Source of the DNA: Nitrobacter vulgaris
GTDB lineage: Bacteria; Pseudomonadota; Alphaproteobacteria; Rhizobiales; Xanthobacteraceae
DNA length: 64,000 bases
Assembly (NCBI RefSeq): GCF_031453995.1
Contig: NZ_JAVDPZ010000022.1
Location: forward strand, 4,564 to 68,563
Direction: 5' to 3'
A program made the translations under genes and the position numbers. How positions within the stretch are numbered: the stretch's first letter is position 1; each line of letters opens with the position of its first letter. A model generated the notes under the pieces. The model saw nothing but the letters and a program-made list of their open reading frames with translations, searched no databases and had not been told where the DNA came from. Positions 34,688 to 43,977 of this stretch are shown here, in pieces.

Positions 34688-37381
34688 CTAAAGCATAAGC
34701 CTGACATGGTAAACGTCATGCTCGACGGGATCGTTGGCGATCTCGAAGCCGAGATCCCGGCACATCGCCAGCATCACGGTGTTCTCCGCTAGAACATCTC
34801 CAGCAATGTACTTTAACCCCTCAGATCTGGCATACTCGATGATCAATTTCATCAGCATCCAACCCAGTCCCCTGCCTTTTAGGTCCGAGCGAATTAGTAT
34901 TGCATACTCGCCGGTCTCATAAATCGAATCCGAGTGAATTCGGACGACGCCCACCATCTCGTTGGTTGCCTCGTCGAAAGCCACCAAAGCCATTGCACGC
35001 GCGTAATCGAGTTGCGTCAACCGCGCAATGAATTCATGGTTTAATGGATTCACAGCAGCAAAGAACCGGAATCTCAGATCCTGCTTGGTGATGTGGCGCA
35101 GAAAGTCATAAATCAAAGGTTCGTCATCAGGCCGGATCGGCCGGACCATAATCCGCCAATTATCCTTCAACACAAGATGTCGCAGCCATTGCGACGGATA
35201 AGGCCGAACAGCAAAGTTGGCGTTGCCGGGGCCGACAAACTTTCGTACCGGAGACCCCACCGCGACGCGAGCATCGACAGTAAGAACCCCGGTCTCATCG
35301 GCGAGCAGCGGATTGAGATCCAGTTCTCTGATCTCGGGAATATCTGCCGCGAGTTGCGCCAGTTTCACCAACGTCAAAGGTATCTCGTCCTGTTTGACAG
35401 CAGGCACGTCGCGATAGGCGCGCAACAGCCGGGAAACGCGGGTGCGTTCGACAAGATCGCGGGCGAGCTTGAGATCGAGCGGCGGCAGAGCAAGCGCCTT
35501 GTCGTTGATCACCTCCACGGCGGTTCCGCCGTGGCCAAAGACGATAACGGAGCCGAAAGTCGGATCGCTGGCGATTCCCAGGATGAGTTCACGAGCCTTC
35601 GGCCGCAGGACCATCGGCTGCACCATGAAACCGTCAATCCTTGCATCCGGCAGCTTCGCCTTTGCATTCGCAAGAATGCTGAGCGCCGCGGCTCGAACCG
35701 AATCCGCGTTGGCAAGATTGAGCACCACGCCTCCGACATCAGATTTGTGCGAGATGTCGCGCGAAAGCACCTTGAGAACGACGGTCGCGCCGCGCGCGAG
35801 CAGGGCTTGCGCATGAGCAGCGGCCTCATCAGCACTGGCAGCCGCCTGCGTCGGAACGCTGGTAATCCCGTAGGCATCCAAGACGCCCACGACCTCAATC
35901 GGATCAAGCCACCGCCTGCCCTGCGCGACCGCCGACTCGACAATTCGCCGCGCCGCCGGGATATCCGGCACGAATTCATGTGTCAGGCTCGGCGGCACCG
36001 CCGCAAGCGATTCAACCACCTCGCGGTGATAAACGAGATGCATGAATCCACGCACGGCATCATCTTCCGTTGCATAGTCGGGAATGCCAGCATCGATAAA
36101 CGTTTTCGAGATCTTTTCGTCGGCGCCGACCCATACCGCCAGCACCGGTTTAGCGGAAATAGTGTGCTTGCGCCGATCAGCGTCAACGACGCGGGTCACC
36201 GCCGTGGCGATGGCATCCGAATCGGCAATCGCCGTTTGCACATTCATGACAAGGATGGCGTCACTCTCGTCATCCGCCAGCAGAATCTCGAGCGCCCCGA
36301 CATAACGCAACGGATCTGCATCACCAATAATATCGACCGGATTGGAACCCGACCATGTCGCCGGCAAAACGGCGTCGAGCTGTTGTTTGACGACAGGATT
36401 GAGTGCCGCAGGAATTCCTCCCAACTCGACAAGCCGATCTACTGCAAGAACGCCGATGCCGCCTCCATTGGTGAGGATGGTCAATCGTTTTCCAAACGCA
36501 AACTTGACTCGACTCAGTGTCTCCGCACAGTCGAATAGCTCCCGAAGGCTGAATACGCGCAGTATGCCAGCGCGGCCGAACGCTGCATCATAGACGGCAT
36601 CTGAACCGGCGAGCGCGCCGGTATGTGTCGCCGTCGCCTTGGCTCCTTGCGCCATCCGTCCCGATTTGACGACGACGACCGGCTTGACCCGCGCCGCCGC
36701 TCGCGCCGCCGACATGAATTTACGGGCATCCTTGACCGCCTCGATGTACATCAGGATCGCCTTAGTCTGGGTATCGAGCGCAAAAAAATCTAACAGATCA
36801 GCGATGTCGACATCGAGCTGGTCACCGATCGATACGATTCCAGAAAATCCGACGTTACGACGCGCCGCCCAATCCACCATCCCGGTTGCGATTGCACCGG
36901 ATTGGGAAATCAAGGCCAGATGACCCGCGCGCGGCATATGAGCCGCGAAGCTCGCGTTCAGATTTATCGTTGGCATTAATATGCCGAGGCAATTAGGACC
37001 GATCAGCCTCATATGATAAGCGCGCGCCGCGCGCTCGGCGGCTTCTGCCAATGAGCCCGCTCCGTGACCGAGGCCAGAGCTGATGATAATCGCACCAGCG
37101 GCGCCGATCCTTCCTGCTTCGGCGACGATCTCAGGAACCGTTGCCGCCGGCGTGGTGACAATGACCAGTTCTGGGACAAACGGCAGCTCAGCTAAACGCT
37201 TGACCGTCGATATGCCTTCAATTTCCCGATAATGTGAATTGACGACGCCGACCGGATTTTCAAAACGGGCTGTGCAAACGTTCCTTATAATCGCCCGCCC
37301 GACCGAGCCGCTGCGCGTGCTTGCACCGATCAACGCCACCGAATTCGGAGCCAGCAGACTATTCAATCGATAGGTCGACAT
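34688..37381 (-). CDS. Pat-like protein: NDP-forming acyl-CoA synthetase domains fused to a GNAT acetyltransferase
   Basis: The 897-residue protein begins with the CoA-binding domain (VALIGASTRSGSVGRAI). The succinyl-CoA-synthetase-like flavodoxin region follows (GPNCLGIL, LISQSGAIATGMVDWA, THTGALAGSD), then an ATP-grasp part (VVLKVLSRDISHKSDVGG, FGHGGTAVEV). A C-terminal GNAT domain (about 735-890) has DLKGRGLGWMLMKLIIEYA. Salmonella Pat, of the same architecture, acetylates and silences acetyl-CoA synthetase. THTGALAG keeps the His that is phosphorylated in true ADP-forming synthetases, so synthetase activity is not excluded. The start is ATG 37381. No FixK box is seen in front. Confidence 0.88.
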   Translation of the reverse strand: MSTYRLNSLLAPNSVALIGASTRSGSVGRAIIRNVCTARFENPVGVVNSHYREIEGISTVKRLAELPFVPELVIVTTPAATVPEIVAEAGRIGAAGAIIISSGLGHGAGSLAEAAERAARAYHMRLIGPNCLGILMPTINLNASFAAHMPRAGHLALISQSGAIATGMVDWAARRNVGFSGIVSIGDQLDVDIADLLDFFALDTQTKAILMYIEAVKDARKFMSAARAAARVKPVVVVKSGRMAQGAKATATHTGALAGSDAVYDAAFGRAGILRVFSLRELFDCAETLSRVKFAFGKRLTILTNGGGIGVLAVDRLVELGGIPAALNPVVKQQLDAVLPATWSGSNPVDIIGDADPLRYVGALEILLADDESDAILVMNVQTAIADSDAIATAVTRVVDADRRKHTISAKPVLAVWVGADEKISKTFIDAGIPDYATEDDAVRGFMHLVYHREVVESLAAVPPSLTHEFVPDIPAARRIVESAVAQGRRWLDPIEVVGVLDAYGITSVPTQAAASADEAAAHAQALLARGATVVLKVLSRDISHKSDVGGVVLNLANADSVRAAALSILANAKAKLPDARIDGFMVQPMVLRPKARELILGIASDPTFGSVIVFGHGGTAVEVINDKALALPPLDLKLARDLVERTRVSRLLRAYRDVPAVKQDEIPLTLVKLAQLAADIPEIRELDLNPLLADETGVLTVDARVAVGSPVRKFVGPGNANFAVRPYPSQWLRHLVLKDNWRIMVRPIRPDDEPLIYDFLRHITKQDLRFRFFAAVNPLNHEFIARLTQLDYARAMALVAFDEATNEMVGVVRIHSDSIYETGEYAILIRSDLKGRGLGWMLMKLIIEYARSEGLKYIAGDVLAENTVMLAMCRDLGFEIANDPVEHDVYHVRLML

Positions 37382-37559
37382 GGAGCCTTCATACCGGAAG
37401 ATGTCCGGATATGGAAAAATGTCTGCGCTGCAATCTCGAGGGTTTCATGCGGCGCTTGATAAGATATCATCGAAATCCCAGGTCGAGTTGATTATTCTGG
37501 GATGCACACACCGGAAGTCTAGCGCGTATGAGCGCTGATGCGAAACTTTCAGACAGACG

Positions 37560-38015
37560 TTACAAGGCACGCGGCTCGCCACGCGTGCAGTCTCGCAAAG
37601 CTCGCATGACATCCTCGCGCGAAATGATGCCGACCAAATGCTGTCCCGTACCCATAACGGGAATGCTGCGAAGTCGATGCTCGACCATCAACTGCAACAC
37701 ACGCACCAACTTCGTCGTTGCACTCACATAGATAAATTCGTGAATCATCACATCGGAAACGGTTCGCTTCATAAGCTCGTCATAGCGCGGAACCATTGAG
37801 CTCAGCGTAAGAGCAAAGCATTTGAGGAAGTCGAACTTTGTCACCAAGCCTACGGCTTCCCCCTCGTCGTCGACAACCGGATAGGCATTGAAATCATCAC
37901 TAGCGAACCGATCATTGAGTTCGTTCATCGTGACTTCGCACGATACCGTCTTGACTTTTCGTGTCATGTAATGGTCGACGGTCTGTTCGAGAAATTGATA
38001 CAAGATATCACCCAA
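37560..38015 (-). CDS. CBS-pair protein
   Basis: The 151-residue protein has two CBS motifs (HYMTRKVKTVSCEVTMNEL to about 72, VSDVMIHEFIYVSATTKL to about 140). It has no attached effector domain, so it may bind a nucleotide and act on a partner, like mycobacterial Hrp1. The start is uncertain: TTG 38015 opens the frame, while ATG 37967 directly precedes the first CBS motif. It follows hsp20 by 70 bp on the same strand. Confidence 0.8.
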   Translation of the reverse strand: MGDILYQFLEQTVDHYMTRKVKTVSCEVTMNELNDRFASDDFNAYPVVDDEGEAVGLVTKFDFLKCFALTLSSMVPRYDELMKRTVSDVMIHEFIYVSATTKLVRVLQLMVEHRLRSIPVMGTGQHLVGIISREDVMRALRDCTRGEPRAL

Positions 38016-38085
38016 TTTCGTTGCGTCTGGCTATAGCGACCTCGGACGCGCGCAGGTCCATGCCACGCGCGTCCGGCCCTTCAAA

Positions 38086-38553
38086 TCAGGCTGCCGTTTT
38101 GACTTCGATTGTTTTGGCCTGCGCGGGTGTCGGCTTCGGTACCGTGACCTTCAGGACACCCTTTGACATCACTGCCTGGATGCTGTCGATGTTCACGCCC
38201 GGCGGCAGGTCGACAGTTCGCACAAAGGAACCGTAGCTTCGCTCGACAAGATGGTAGTCCTTTTCTTTTTCCTCTCGTTGGTTCTTTTTCTCGCCGCGAA
38301 TCGTCAAATGGTTGCCAACGACATTCAGCTGCACGTCTTTCTCTTCCATGCCGGGCAGTTCCGCGGTTAATTCAATCTCCTTATCCGTCTCGGCAAGATC
38401 CATGCTAGGTATCAGCGTCCGTGACGACAGACCGGTAAAGCTCCTGCTGAAGCCATCGAACAGCCGGTCCATCTCTCGCTGCAACACCGTCAACGGATTT
38501 GCTTCGGAGCGTGTCAGGGAACTATCCCTTCCTACAGGGATTGGCGCCTTCAT
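38086..38553 (-). CDS. Small heat shock protein (Hsp20/alpha-crystallin family)
   Basis: In this 155-residue cytoplasmic holdase the N-terminal arm (DRLFDGFSRSFTG) is followed by the alpha-crystallin domain (about 45-145). That domain carries ELTAELPGMEEKDVQLNVV, LTIRGEKK, ERSYGSFVRTVDLPPGV and GVLKVTVPK. A TIEV motif near the end serves for oligomer contacts. The second ATG of the pair (38553) has GGAGG at a 6-base spacing. A FixK-type box lies 67 bp upstream, shared with the divergent dehydrogenase. HspX in mycobacterial dormancy is the same family. Confidence 0.92.
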   Translation of the reverse strand: MKAPIPVGRDSSLTRSEANPLTVLQREMDRLFDGFSRSFTGLSSRTLIPSMDLAETDKEIELTAELPGMEEKDVQLNVVGNHLTIRGEKKNQREEKEKDYHLVERSYGSFVRTVDLPPGVNIDSIQAVMSKGVLKVTVPKPTPAQAKTIEVKTAA

Positions 38554-38620
38554 CATGATCGATCCTCCAAAACAACGATCTCTGAGCGGCGTGATCTGAC
38601 CACGCGCCAGCGGGACTGTT

Positions 38621-38634
38621 TTGATCAAGGTCAA
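38621..38634. promoter_or_regulatory. FixK/FNR-type box in the hsp20/dehydrogenase divergent promoter
   Basis: TTGATCAAGGTCAA fits TTGA-N6-TCAA. It is centred about 75 bp before hsp20 and 91 bp before the dehydrogenase ATG. Confidence 0.75.
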
Positions 38635-38718
38635 ACAGGGGTGGCTATTGCACCAATAAATATCCGCGTTACGTTCCAAGCTGATCGGGCGTACGGGCCG
38701 GTTAAAAGGAGGCATTCC

Positions 38719-39702
38719 ATGCGCGCGATGGTGCTCTCGGCTCCAGCCACACCGCTCCGGATGCAGGAGCGCGACGATCCAATTCCTGGCGACGGAGAGA
38801 TCCGCATCAAAATCAGTGCATGCGGGGTTTGCCGCACCGACCTCCATATCGTGGATTCGGAACTCCCCGATATCCGCTATCCAGTCATCCCTGGCCATGA
38901 AATCGTTGGCCGCATCGACCTGATGGGTACCGGCGTAACCGGCTATCAGATTGGTGACCGCGTCGGGGTTCCCTGGCTTGGGTCCACCTGCGGCCTGTGC
39001 CGCTATTGCCGCCTCGGCATGGAAAATTTGTGCGACCGCCCATCTTTCACCGGCTACACTCGCGATGGCGGCTTCGCAACCCACACCATCGCCGACGCGC
39101 GCTATACTTTCGGGATCGGCAGAACCGGCGACGACGTATCAATCGCGCCGCTATTATGCGCCGGCCTGATAGGCTGGCGGTCGCTGGTCATGGCGGGCAA
39201 CGCCGAACGGCTCGGCATCTACGGATTTGGTGCGGCGGGTCATATCGTCGCTCAAATCGCCCTCTGGCAGGGACGCTCAGTGTTTGCCTTCACTCGCACC
39301 GGCGATATCGCGGCCCAAGACTTCGCCAGGCAACTTGGCGCCGTCTGGGCCGGTGCATCCGGCCGGCGTCCGCCAGAGGAACTGGATGCCGCCATCATTT
39401 ATGCCCCGGTTGGTGAATTGGTTCCGCTCGCCCTGCGCGCCGTCCGCAGAGGTGGCCGGGTTGTGTGTGCGGGAATTCATATGAGCGATATTCCCTCGTT
39501 TCCATACAGTCTCCTTTGGGGGGAGAGACAGTTGCTGTCCGTTGCCAATCTGACGAGGCAGGACGGCAGTGATTTCTTCAAGATCGCTCCTCAAGCCGGA
39601 ATTCACCTCCGCACGACCACCTTTCCCCTCGACAAGGCCAACGACGCGATTGCCATGCTGAGAGCGGGAGAGCTGCTGGGAGCCGCCGTTCTTCAACCTT
39701 GA
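38719..39702 (+). CDS. Zinc-dependent alcohol dehydrogenase (medium-chain)
   Basis: The 327-residue enzyme shows SACGVCRTDLHIVDSELP (catalytic Zn Cys), PGHEIVGRI (Zn His), the structural zinc loop CGLCRYCRLGMENLC, and a cofactor site GIYGFGAAGHIVAQIA with a less common GFGAAG core. It should oxidise or reduce an alcohol/aldehyde with NAD(P). AAGGAGG stands 7 bases before ATG 38719. The APH-AAA fusion gene begins 12 bp after its stop, so they form an operon driven from the shared FixK-type site. Confidence 0.9.
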   Translation: MRAMVLSAPATPLRMQERDDPIPGDGEIRIKISACGVCRTDLHIVDSELPDIRYPVIPGHEIVGRIDLMGTGVTGYQIGDRVGVPWLGSTCGLCRYCRLGMENLCDRPSFTGYTRDGGFATHTIADARYTFGIGRTGDDVSIAPLLCAGLIGWRSLVMAGNAERLGIYGFGAAGHIVAQIALWQGRSVFAFTRTGDIAAQDFARQLGAVWAGASGRRPPEELDAAIIYAPVGELVPLALRAVRRGGRVVCAGIHMSDIPSFPYSLLWGERQLLSVANLTRQDGSDFFKIAPQAGIHLRTTTFPLDKANDAIAMLRAGELLGAAVLQP

Positions 39703-39714
39703 CCCAATCCAGAC

Positions 39715-41286
39715 ATGACAAGCCCGGCTACACAGGACACAGCCATTCAACGAGAAGTTTTCGCCTTCCTGGCCGCCTCCGCGACACATGGCGGTGCCGA
39801 CGTTCGCCGCATTGACACCCATGCCGCTGTGGTCTTTCTCGCAGGCGACCGGGCACTGAAAGTCAAACGTGCAATCCGGCTTCCAGTTCTCGACTATTCA
39901 ACACTGGCAAAACGGAAAGCGTCCTGCGATGAAGAGATCAGGATCAACCGCCAATCCGCGTCACAAATTTACCGCCGCGTTGTTGCAATCACCCAAGGCC
40001 ATGACGGTTCGCTCAGCATCGACGGTGACGGGCAGCCGGTCGAATATGCCGTCGAGATGAAGCGCTTCGATGAGCGGCTGACGCTGGATCATCTCGCGCA
40101 AGCCGGCGCATTGGATCTTGCTCTGATTGTGGATCTTGCCGACGCCATCGCAACATCGCATCGAACAGCATCCGTTGTCACAGCCGACAGATGGATCTGT
40201 TCCCTTCCTTCAATTATCGCCAACAATACTTCCGCATTCCACGCTTCAGGCTGCTTGCCTGCGAACACCATCGATAAGCTTGATGCGAGAAGCCGGACCG
40301 AGCTCTCGCGAGTCCGAGCGTGTTTGAGAGAGCGCGGCCGGCTCGGGCTCGTTCGACGCTGCCACGGCGACCTCCATCTCGCCAACATCGTGCTGATCGG
40401 GCACAAGCCAGTTCTGTTCGACGCGATCGAGTTTGATCCCGTGATCGCCTCAATCGACATTCTTTACGATCTGTCATTCACCGTGATGGATCTTCTGCGC
40501 TACGGACGCCGTCTCGAAGCCAATATCCTTTTCAACAGATACCTGACGACAACATTAGAAGACAATCTCGACGGGATCGCGGCACTCCCGCTATTCATGT
40601 CGATACGCGCCGCCATCCGCGGCAATGTTCTATTGGCGCGCCTCGGCGGACCCAGCGCCGACAGACCCAATACCGATGAAGCGACCATACGACTGTCCGC
40701 TCGATCTTATTTCGATCTGGCTCACCAGTTGATTCTCCCCTCGCCGCCAACACTTGTCGCGATCGGCGGCCTGTCCGGCACCGGGAAAACCGTATTAGCT
40801 CGCGCCCTCGCCGCCATTGAACCTCCACCCGGAGCCGTGATTTTGCGTTCAGACATCACACGCAAAGAACATTTTCGGGTCAATGAGACCCAACGGTTGC
40901 CTACAACATCGTATCAGCCCCAGGTTACCGCGGCCATTTATCGAATCCTGACTGAACGAGCAGCAAAAATTCTCTCGCAAGGCCACTCAGTCATTGTCGA
41001 TGCGGTCTTTGCCAAATCCACCGAACGAAACGCGGTTGCCGCGATCGCTCGCAATCTCAACCTGCCATTTTTCGGATTCTTTCTCGTGAGCGATCTAACA
41101 ACCAGGATGAAACGAGTCAGACAGCGCATGGGCGACGCATCCGATGCCACGCTCGATCTCGTCAAACAACAAGAGGACTACAACATTGGCCTGCTTGATT
41201 GGCACGTGATCGACGCCTCCGGAACACCCGAGCACACTCTGCAACACTGCAAGGAGACGCTTGGCATGGCTGAACCCCACCTTTAA
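39715..41286 (+). CDS. APH-like phosphotransferase fused to an AAA/zeta-like P-loop kinase
   Basis: In this 523-residue cytoplasmic protein the N-terminal half (about 1-340) is an aminoglycoside-phosphotransferase-like kinase. It has VVFLAGDRALKVKRAI (ATP Lys), catalytic CHGDLHLANIVL and metal-binding FDAIEFDP. The C-terminal half (about 345-510) is a P-loop kinase with GGLSGTGKTVLARALA and VIVDAVFAKSTER. The double architecture equals mycobacterial Rv2004c, a DosR-regulon protein. The substrate is unknown. It is co-transcribed with the dehydrogenase. A role in resistance is unlikely. Confidence 0.85.
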   Translation: MTSPATQDTAIQREVFAFLAASATHGGADVRRIDTHAAVVFLAGDRALKVKRAIRLPVLDYSTLAKRKASCDEEIRINRQSASQIYRRVVAITQGHDGSLSIDGDGQPVEYAVEMKRFDERLTLDHLAQAGALDLALIVDLADAIATSHRTASVVTADRWICSLPSIIANNTSAFHASGCLPANTIDKLDARSRTELSRVRACLRERGRLGLVRRCHGDLHLANIVLIGHKPVLFDAIEFDPVIASIDILYDLSFTVMDLLRYGRRLEANILFNRYLTTTLEDNLDGIAALPLFMSIRAAIRGNVLLARLGGPSADRPNTDEATIRLSARSYFDLAHQLILPSPPTLVAIGGLSGTGKTVLARALAAIEPPPGAVILRSDITRKEHFRVNETQRLPTTSYQPQVTAAIYRILTERAAKILSQGHSVIVDAVFAKSTERNAVAAIARNLNLPFFGFFLVSDLTTRMKRVRQRMGDASDATLDLVKQQEDYNIGLLDWHVIDASGTPEHTLQHCKETLGMAEPHL

Positions 41287-41415
41287 CCAACATCCCTGGA
41301 GCCACCGTGACGGAAGTTCGACAATCTTACGTCGGCTCCGCGAACTTACTTGATGCCGTCACGATGAGGGCTGTCATCTCACATTGACCGTAACAGCTAG
41401 AATATCCGATGTGGA

Positions 41416-42243
41416 TCAGCGTGATAGCAGCACGCAACGCGTCGATTCAAACATAAGATGTTGCGTCACGCCACCGAGTATCCACTCGCTCAATCGCGAA
41501 TGGCCATAGGCTCCCGCAACAACCAAGTCTGCTCCGATACTGGATGCAATTCTATCCAATGCAACCCCGGCATGGGCATTCTCTTCTGGAACAAGTGCGT
41601 TTGCTGCAATGTTGTGACGCGACAGCCATGCGACAACATCATCGGTGCGGTTCAATGCGGCCTCGCGGCTGCCATCTTCGGCGATCTCGGCGATCGTGAC
41701 GTCTTTGGCTTTGCGAAGCAATGGAAGCGAATCAACGATCGCCCGTCGTGCCTCAGCGGTATCTTTCCATGCGACCAGCACACTTCGCAAATCGAACGAA
41801 CCAGCCTCGTCCGGAACAACGAGCAGTGGCCTGCCCGCCTGCATAACCAGATCACTCGGATTGACCCCTGAAAATGGGTCTGTAAGTACCCCGCCTCCAC
41901 TTTGCCTGATCACGATAATATCGGCGGCACGCGCTTCCCGCGCAACAAACCGAACGGGGATCTCCATGTCGGAACGCCATTCGACGTCTTTCGTGCTCCT
42001 ATTCATGGCTGTTCGGAATTCGGACTCTAGTTCTGACAACCTCGTTTTGATTGCGTTCCGACCTCGCTCAATCATTTTGTCGGCTTGCTCACCCGAGGTA
42101 AAATAAAGCGGCGGACTGAACTCCGCGGCCGCAACTCCAGCAACCCGCGCATCAAATCGCTCGACCATTTCGCCGGCAATAGCGAGACAACGCTCGTTCG
42201 ACTGCTCGAACGCAAGGCAAACCATGATCGTTACGTAAGTCAT
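41416..42243 (-). CDS. Universal stress protein, third copy
   Basis: The 275-residue tandem USP has a C-terminal ATP motif GAYGHSRLSEWILGGVTQHLM. The N-terminal half starts MTYVTIMVCLAFEQSN and is degenerate. GGGAG precedes ATG 42243. A near-consensus FixK-type box is 83 bp upstream, and the CBS-BON gene is divergent. This pairing mirrors the 21.5-23.5 kb arrangement and suggests duplication of a USP / CBS-BON module. Confidence 0.88.
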   Translation of the reverse strand: MTYVTIMVCLAFEQSNERCLAIAGEMVERFDARVAGVAAAEFSPPLYFTSGEQADKMIERGRNAIKTRLSELESEFRTAMNRSTKDVEWRSDMEIPVRFVAREARAADIIVIRQSGGGVLTDPFSGVNPSDLVMQAGRPLLVVPDEAGSFDLRSVLVAWKDTAEARRAIVDSLPLLRKAKDVTIAEIAEDGSREAALNRTDDVVAWLSRHNIAANALVPEENAHAGVALDRIASSIGADLVVAGAYGHSRLSEWILGGVTQHLMFESTRCVLLSR

Positions 42244-42325
42244 TCGTTACTCCCGATGCGGCTAAATCAACAATCTCAAATGGTGTCACGCACTAATATG
42301 CATGGTCTAAGATCCTGAAGCGAAA

Positions 42326-42339
42326 ATGATCCAGATCAA
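42326..42339 (-). promoter_or_regulatory. FixK/FNR-type box (one mismatch) for the third USP gene
   Basis: On the minus strand TTGATCTGGATCAT, one base off TTGA-N6-TCAA and close to the classic FNR/FixK TTGAT-N4-ATCAA. Confidence 0.55.
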
Positions 42340-42388
42340 AGAACTTACAAAATGATTCTGACGTGCTGCGAACAATGATGGCGCCTGT

Positions 42389-42402
42389 TTGACCTAGGTC
42401 AA
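42389..42402 (+). promoter_or_regulatory. FixK/FNR-type box before the second CBS-BON gene
   Basis: TTGACCTAGGTCAA is a perfect 14-bp palindrome, centred 68 bp before ATG 42464. Confidence 0.75.
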
Positions 42403-42463
42403 TCCGTCTCAACGCATTGGCGATAGCATTTAATACGCTCATCCAAACACGAGGAGCTTCAGC

Positions 42464-43192
42464 ATGCGCGCTCATCAGATCATGACCAGGCGGATCATCA
42501 CGGTCCACCCTGACACCACCATTGTTGATGCCGCCAACTCCATGCTCAGACAACACGTCAGCGGCCTTCCTGTTGTCAACGCAGAAGGAAAGCTGGTCGG
42601 CATCATTTCGGAAGGCGATTTCATTCGCCGCGCCGAAATCGGCACGCAGCGAAGGAGGGCGCGATGGCTGAAATTCCTGCTCGGTGCGGGCACGGATGCA
42701 TCGGACTTCGTTCGCGAGCAAGGCCGCAAGGTCGGTGAAATCATGACACCGGATCCATGCACCGTTTCAGAGGATACGTTGCTGGAAGACATCGTGACAA
42801 CGATGGAAAAGAACAGCGTTAAGCGCTTACCGGTGATGCGGGGCGACCAGATTGTCGGAATCATCACACGATCCAATCTACTGCAGGCTGTCGCAGGGCT
42901 TGCCCGCGAGGTTCCCGATCCGACCGCGGATGATGACCATATTCGCGACCGCATCATTACGTCCATCGAGAAGAACGACTGGTGTCCATTTGGACTTAGC
43001 GTCATTGTACACGGCGGAATCGTTCATCTCAGCGGAATCATTACCGACGAACGTGCTCGGCAAGCTGCCGTGGTCGCGGCAGAGAATGTCGCCGGCGTGA
43101 AGGAAGTGGACGATCATCTTTGTTGGGTGGATACCATGTCTGGGCTCTGCTTGATTTCTCCGGAAGATAAACAATTAGCGGCCACGGGTTGA
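42464..43192 (+). CDS. CBS-pair plus BON domain protein, second copy
   Basis: The 242-residue protein has CBS 1 (MRAHQIMTRRIITVHPDTT), CBS 2 (VGEIMTPDPCTVSEDTL) and BON (VIVHGGIVHLSGIITDERARQ, AAENVAGVKEV). It ends with about 20 extra residues (DTMSGLCLISPEDKQLAATG). It is a clear paralogue of the 22.8-23.5 kb protein, including the PDPTADDDHIRDR linker. It probably senses nucleotide status at low oxygen; the partner is unknown. Confidence 0.88.
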   Translation: MRAHQIMTRRIITVHPDTTIVDAANSMLRQHVSGLPVVNAEGKLVGIISEGDFIRRAEIGTQRRRARWLKFLLGAGTDASDFVREQGRKVGEIMTPDPCTVSEDTLLEDIVTTMEKNSVKRLPVMRGDQIVGIITRSNLLQAVAGLAREVPDPTADDDHIRDRIITSIEKNDWCPFGLSVIVHGGIVHLSGIITDERARQAAVVAAENVAGVKEVDDHLCWVDTMSGLCLISPEDKQLAATG

Positions 43193-43977
43193 TTGCTTCC
43201 TAAAAATTACAAAAGTGTAGCTACACTATCGCTCTCGGTTGTGAATCGGACTGATTATTCGCTCACGACCGCTGCCGGACCGCGCTCCGATGCAATCAAG
43301 AGGACGAACTGAATGAAATCGGCTCTTGCATCAATCTCAATGTATAGGGCCGCAACTCGACTTGTGCTAACGTAAGGTGGCGAGACAAAGCGAACCGCTG
43401 CGCACCATCTCACGATATATGCTTCGACATCCTGACCGAGATCCTTCTCGAAATGTAAATGGATCGAGTGTGGTGAAAGAGCTGCGCGATCCTGTGGACC
43501 CGCACTAGGTCATTCTGGACGGCAAGGTCGACAATTGGGTGAACGACGTGCCGCCGAAAACGCCGCCTGGTCTGCAAGCCGATCAAGAACAACCTATTTT
43601 TTCGGCAGAGAGAGGCTGCAGTCTCTTTTGCTTCCTCCTCCTCCAGCAATCTTAAAATGATCTTTCGCTTTTCTTCATCCGTCGTCTCCGCAAGCAGCTT
43701 GCGGGAGGGAAGAATATTTTCCTCGTGAACATTGCGTTGTTACGCGGAAGCGGGAGCCAAACCAGCGGTTTTACAGACCCCCTACCGGCTACAACAATAA
43801 CGGATCGATTTTATAATGTTCTTGAGCCGGATAAAGTCTTATCCTTCGGCTTTGGCAGCCTAACGCGCCATAGGTAGCGGTCATGATCCCGGATAGCCTC
43901 ATTAGCTGGCGATGGTAATACGGGGATACAGTAGATTTTTTTAATGAGCTTTCCTTGCCGCGCCGGGAAGTGAAACC
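43193..43977. other. 785-bp region with decayed coding scraps
   Basis: No intact gene is supported. A minus frame near 43590-43720 reads KLLAETTDEEKRKIILRLLE with EEEAKE, resembling the end of small rhizobial proteins. A plus frame near 43470-43590 reads ILDGKVDNWVNDVPPKTPPG after a stop. Both look like remnants. GTGTAGCTACAC at 43215-43226 is a perfect palindrome of unknown use. The fixL promoter must lie in the last 200 bp. Confidence 0.45.

Noticed and set aside
35093..36538. 481-codon plus-strand open frame inside the Pat-like gene
   Set aside because: Antisense shadow of a strongly supported gene; no ribosome binding site, no motif, and Arg/His-rich composition as expected from the complement.
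37455..37471. TTGATAAGATATCA before the Pat-like gene as a FixK box
   Set aside because: The right half lacks CAA at the correct spacing; only a half site.
39715..41286. Aminoglycoside resistance gene
   Set aside because: The APH fold is shared by many kinases; fusion to a P-loop kinase and the FixK-linked operon point to metabolism.
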